8,261 nucleotides of DNA from DASVSL01 sp036388095 (lineage in GTDB: Bacteria; Patescibacteriota; Saccharimonadia; Saccharimonadales; Saccharimonadaceae): contig DASVSL010000058.1 in the NCBI GenBank assembly GCA_036388095.1, forward strand, positions 1-8,261, given 5' to 3'. The translations under genes were made by a program, and so were the position numbers. The notes beneath the pieces are model-generated. The model was not told where the DNA came from, did no database searches, and worked only from the letters and a program-made list of their open reading frames with translations. The number at the start of each line of letters is the position of its first letter. The first letter of the stretch is position 1. Of this stretch, positions 6,470 to 8,261 are shown piece by piece.

Positions 6470-6796
6470 TTAGCCTTTAACCAGCTCATAGCTGTGACGA
6501 ACCATGTCGCGCAGTTCGTCGTCGGGTACCTGCCCCGAACAAATGATCGTGTTCCAGTGTTTCTTGTTCAGATGGTAGCCCGGCAGCACCGTCTCGTATT
6601 TTTCACGTAGTAGTTCCGCTAACGTCGGGTCACACTTGAGGCTCAGCCGAACCGGATCACTGGTCTCATCGATCAGCGCAAACATTTTGCCCGTTTCATC
6701 ACCGAGCTTATAGACCGCCGTCGTCTCGTCGAACGGGTAATCAAGAGTGGCGCCCGGCAACGCGGTAATGATGTCGCGGATCTCATCCTGGCTCAC
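6470..6796 (-). CDS. MmcQ/YjbR family protein, 108 aa
   Basis: This is a complete small protein of the MmcQ/YjbR family, which has a CyaY-like fold and is annotated as DNA-binding; its exact role is poorly defined. Family hallmarks are visible: an N-terminal helix with LPGATLDYPFDETTAVYKLG, then GKMFALIDE, then VRLSLKCDPTLAELLREKY, then the diagnostic LPGYHLNKKHWNTIICSG, and a closing helix DDELRDMVRHSYELV. The start is GTG (6794-6796) overlapping the orn TGA as GTGA, with GGGGG at 6804-6808 serving as Shine-Dalgarno, so it is probably translated from the orn mRNA. The length is normal for the family. It is one of only two proteins in the window that contain cysteines (C55 and C86 by eye). 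Confidence 0.92.
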   Translation of the reverse strand: MSQDEIRDIITALPGATLDYPFDETTAVYKLGDETGKMFALIDETSDPVRLSLKCDPTLAELLREKYETVLPGYHLNKKHWNTIICSGQVPDDELRDMVRHSYELVKG

Positions 6797-7398
6797 TGCA
6801 TCGCCCCCTGTTCATCGACGGTCTCGACTGCAGCCGGTTTGCTGCGTCCTTTTTCCGGGACGTTCAGCCACTGCAGATACTGTCCTAGTTCTTCGATGCT
6901 GCCGCGGATATCAGCGAGCGCACGATGGGTCTCGGGTTTTCTAAATTTCGATCCATATTTCCCTTCGAAGACGACTTTCCACGCGCTGACATCCAGCATG
7001 CGGTAATGCAGCCGCGCGGCCAGTCGCCCCCATTCGTTATCGATGAACTTACGGTCCTGATGAATCGAGTTGCCAGCCAGCAGTACCAGCTCGTCGTCCT
7101 CAAACCAATCGGACACGAAGGCGAGTAACTCGTCCTCAACGACGCGCGCCGGGTTGCCTGCCTTGTTTTGCTCTGTCAGGGCGGTTCTGACATGGGCGTA
7201 GGTATCCCAAAACGAACCCGTCATCCGACGCTGGATCAATTCCGGCTCGACGTGGACAATCGCCTCGTACGTGGCGAGCTCGGTCAGATCCCAATCGGTC
7301 ACGATCACTGCCACTTCTAAAATACGGTCCTCAAGCGGATCGAGGCCAGTCATCTCCAGATCCATCCATAGCAGCCGGCGACTCAGTTTCGGTTTCAT
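6793..7398 (-). CDS. orn: Oligoribonuclease (DEDDh 3'-5' exoribonuclease), 201 aa
   Basis: Orn degrades di- to penta-nucleotide RNA fragments to mononucleotides, finishing RNA turnover; in other bacteria it also clears pGpG. The DEDDh catalytic set is complete when numbered from ATG 7398: D13 and E15 (LLWMDLEMTGLDP), D115 (GNSIHQDRKFID), H158 and D163 (THRALADIRGSIEEL). The family motif YRMLDVSAWK lies at 132-141. Length fits bacterial Orn (about 180 residues) with a 20-residue C-terminal extension rich in charged residues. An upstream in-frame ATG at 7425 exists, but a near-consensus -10 (TATACT, 7405-7410) sits between the two ATGs, and the family N-terminus begins close to RRLLWMDLE, so 7398 is preferred. 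No good Shine-Dalgarno precedes it, so a leaderless mRNA is likely. The downstream MmcQ/YjbR gene overlaps by four bases. Confidence 0.96.
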   Translation of the reverse strand: MKPKLSRRLLWMDLEMTGLDPLEDRILEVAVIVTDWDLTELATYEAIVHVEPELIQRRMTGSFWDTYAHVRTALTEQNKAGNPARVVEDELLAFVSDWFEDDELVLLAGNSIHQDRKFIDNEWGRLAARLHYRMLDVSAWKVVFEGKYGSKFRKPETHRALADIRGSIEELGQYLQWLNVPEKGRSKPAAVETVDEQGAMQ

Positions 7399-7404
7399 AC
7401 GACC

Positions 7405-7435
7405 AGTATACCCTGGCCGGGCCACCGCTAGTCAG
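7405..7435 (-). promoter_or_regulatory. Candidate leaderless promoter of orn
   Basis: TATACT on the minus strand (7405-7410) matches the -10 consensus at five of six positions. It ends six bases before the orn ATG, which places the expected transcription start at or next to that ATG. The -35 is weak: CTGACT at 7430-7435 with a 19-base spacer. The absence of a Shine-Dalgarno fits leaderless translation. This is a prediction from sequence only. Confidence 0.5.
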
Positions 7436-7453
7436 GTCGCCGCAACTGAGGCG

Positions 7454-7508
7454 TTTTTAAAAAAGCGTAATAATTTTCACACTTTTCTTGTGCCCCTTAT
7501 GGTTTAAT
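7454..7508 (+). promoter_or_regulatory. Candidate strong promoter with UP-like A/T tract
   Basis: On the plus strand TTCACA (7476-7481, five of six matches to the -35 consensus) is followed after 16 bases by TATGGT (7498-7503). TTTAAT at 7503-7508 is an alternative -10. Directly upstream, 7454-7475 is a run of A- and T-tracts resembling an UP element, in sharp contrast with the GC-rich flanks. Transcription would start near 7510 and read into the unassigned region to the right. Confidence 0.5.
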
Positions 7509-7532
7509 GCAAGCTTCGTTATAACTTAGATA

Positions 7533-7547
7533 AGCAGACGGTCTGCT
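7533..7547. repeat. 15-bp interrupted palindrome
   Basis: AGCAGAC-G-GTCTGCT is a perfect 7+1+7 dyad starting about 23 bases after the predicted transcription start of the unassigned region. In RNA it could form a 5'-end hairpin; in DNA it could be an operator for a dimeric regulator. Confidence 0.7.
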
Positions 7548-7997
7548 CGTACCATCGATACCTTGGGAGACACATTGCCATCGTCGTCAAACCCCGACGT
7601 AGTGCTTCATCCCCCATCGGACGCATTCGTGCCGGCCACTTCCGTACACCGGCCGGTCTCAGAGAGCTCTTCACTGAAAGCGAGGTCAGTGGCTTCACTA
7701 GCCCTACCCGGCGTGTCATCATCGGAAGGTTCCACCGTGCCACCGAAGTACACCGTGATGTCGTCAAAGGTACCGATAACTACATCGGTGGCGTCGGGCC
7801 GAAGCTCACTGACCTGGCCGTAGCGATTTCTCGGCCCCTGAAGCGACCGCTCATCACAACGAAAGACCTGCCGGCCCACGTAGTCACAGAGCTCAATCCA
7901 CGTGATCTGCGCCAGCTGGTGGAGGACCTGAACATCGCCGTCGTCGTGGTTGTCCTCGGCCTCATGTGTGTTCGGACTTCCGGCGTGGGACGCGGCT

Positions 7998-8051
7998 TGC
8001 CACCGAGCAGCAACGAGATTTGGTACGACTCGTACTCTGGCTGCTGGTGCA
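7998..8051 (+). repeat. Nested inverted repeat (possible RNA hairpin)
   Basis: CACC (8001-8004) and AGCAGC (8006-8011) pair with GCTGCT (8040-8045) and GGTG (8046-8049). This gives a ten-pair helix with one bulged G, extendable by TG/CA (7998-7999 with 8050-8051) across a bulged C. Inside lies the odd palindrome GTACGA-C-TCGTAC (8023-8035). The nesting of two dyads around the same centre is more than I would expect by chance. Confidence 0.55.
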
Positions 8052-8204
8052 TTGTTCCGAGTTGTATCGACGAATACACCGGTCGCCGTAATCGTCCGAG
8101 GCGCGTCAAGCGCGATGATCGCAGCTTCCACGGCCGTAACCGCGGCAACAGCAAGACCCACGGTATCCGACCGGGGGTCTCAGTCAGCACCGCCTGACCA
8201 CCCC

Positions 8205-8255
8205 GGCCACGTGGTCCGGTTACCAGCCTCTAGGCACGGGCCGGTCCACGTGGCC
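8205..8255. repeat. 15-bp inverted repeat with one mismatch
   Basis: The left arm (8205-8219, GGCCACGTGGTCCGG) and right arm (8241-8255, CCGGTCCACGTGGCC) are reverse complements except for the central T-T position. They enclose 21 bases that contain a smaller dyad, GCCT-CT-AGGC (8226-8235). Each arm contains the palindrome CCACGTGG. It could be the stem of a terminator-like hairpin, but no T-run is visible before the window ends. It could also be an internal RNA helix or a protein-binding site. Confidence 0.75.
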
Positions 8256-8261
8256 CGACTC

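Larger units (their letters stand above)
7509..8261 (+). other. Unassigned region; candidate large structured RNA or decayed/unknown gene
   Basis: No known product is recognised in this stretch of more than 750 bases downstream of a plausible promoter. On the plus strand one frame is open from about 7509 to a TGA at 8195-8197 (229 codons). It has no ATG, GTG or TTG start until 7919, and it is rich in Arg and Cys (6 Cys), unlike the Cys-poor genes here. The minus strand carries a mirrored 184-codon frame (7607-8161) in the same codon register, with a GTG start but no Shine-Dalgarno. Local inverted repeats that could form hairpins occur at 7533-7547, 7582-7599, 7632-7656, 7672-7691, 7772-7789, 7796-7837, 7922-7957, 7998-8051, 8063-8078 and 8205-8255. 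These hint at a structured transcript, though GC-rich DNA makes some pairings by chance. I looked for 16S, 23S and 5S rRNA, RNase P RNA, tmRNA, SRP RNA and tRNA signatures and found none. Confidence 0.4.

Noticed and set aside
7399..7425. Longer orn start at 7425
   Set aside because: It contains the near-consensus -10 of orn and lacks support from the family N-terminus.
7563..7823. Plus-strand 86-codon TTG-start frame
   Set aside because: It is Ser/Pro/Val-rich low-complexity sequence with no domain or Shine-Dalgarno and is out of register with the longer frame.
7607..8161. Minus-strand 184-codon frame as a real gene
   Set aside because: It starts with a GTG directly after an in-frame stop, has no Shine-Dalgarno, no recognisable domain, and mirrors the open frame of the opposite strand; kept only as an observation.
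7509..8261. rRNA, RNase P RNA, tmRNA, SRP RNA or tRNA gene
   Set aside because: I looked for the invariant sequences of each class that I know and did not find them on either strand.

Overview
This window looks like chromosomal DNA from a Candidate Phyla Radiation bacterium, most likely Candidatus Saccharibacteria (TM7). That is inferred from overlapping dnaG-rpoD genes, a primase without the usual zinc-finger cysteines, and a fibre-like protein opening with the PGGDAGNWGDILNDYL-type sequence I associate with CPR hypothetical proteins. TGA reads as a normal stop in several genes, which argues against the UGA-recoded CPR lineages. Genes are tightly packed, GTG starts are common, and neighbouring genes overlap by 4-20 bases.

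Layout. Positions 1-2869 (minus strand) hold a three-gene operon. Transcription order is a 618-residue repetitive fibre-like protein, a 142-residue protein resembling fibre C-terminal domains, and a partial TIM-barrel glycoside hydrolase-like protein (GH26-like) that runs off the left edge. A good promoter with an 18-bp spacer lies at 2916-2945, and a perfect 9-bp tandem repeat fills most of that spacer. Positions 2957-5846 (minus strand) hold dnaG followed by rpoD, overlapping by 20 bases: the core of the classical macromolecular-synthesis operon. Divergent from dnaG is a 191-residue single-pass membrane protein (5893-6468, plus strand). It converges, with a one-base gap, on a minus-strand pair: oligoribonuclease (orn) followed by an MmcQ/YjbR-family gene, joined by a GTGA overlap. 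orn has a candidate leaderless promoter.

Positions 7454-8261 are the least explained part. An A/T-rich UP-like stretch and a plausible plus-strand promoter are followed by more than 700 bases with no recognisable gene. The region has a series of local inverted repeats and two long open frames in the same codon register on opposite strands, neither with a convincing start. I treat it as a candidate large structured RNA or an unrecognised/decayed gene.

The functional themes are replication and transcription initiation (DnaG primase, primary sigma factor), RNA turnover (Orn), and a probable surface or phage-tail-like fibre module paired with a carbohydrate-active domain, plausible for attachment to a host or its glycans. 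No CRISPR array, tRNA, rRNA, insertion sequence or integrase was recognised.
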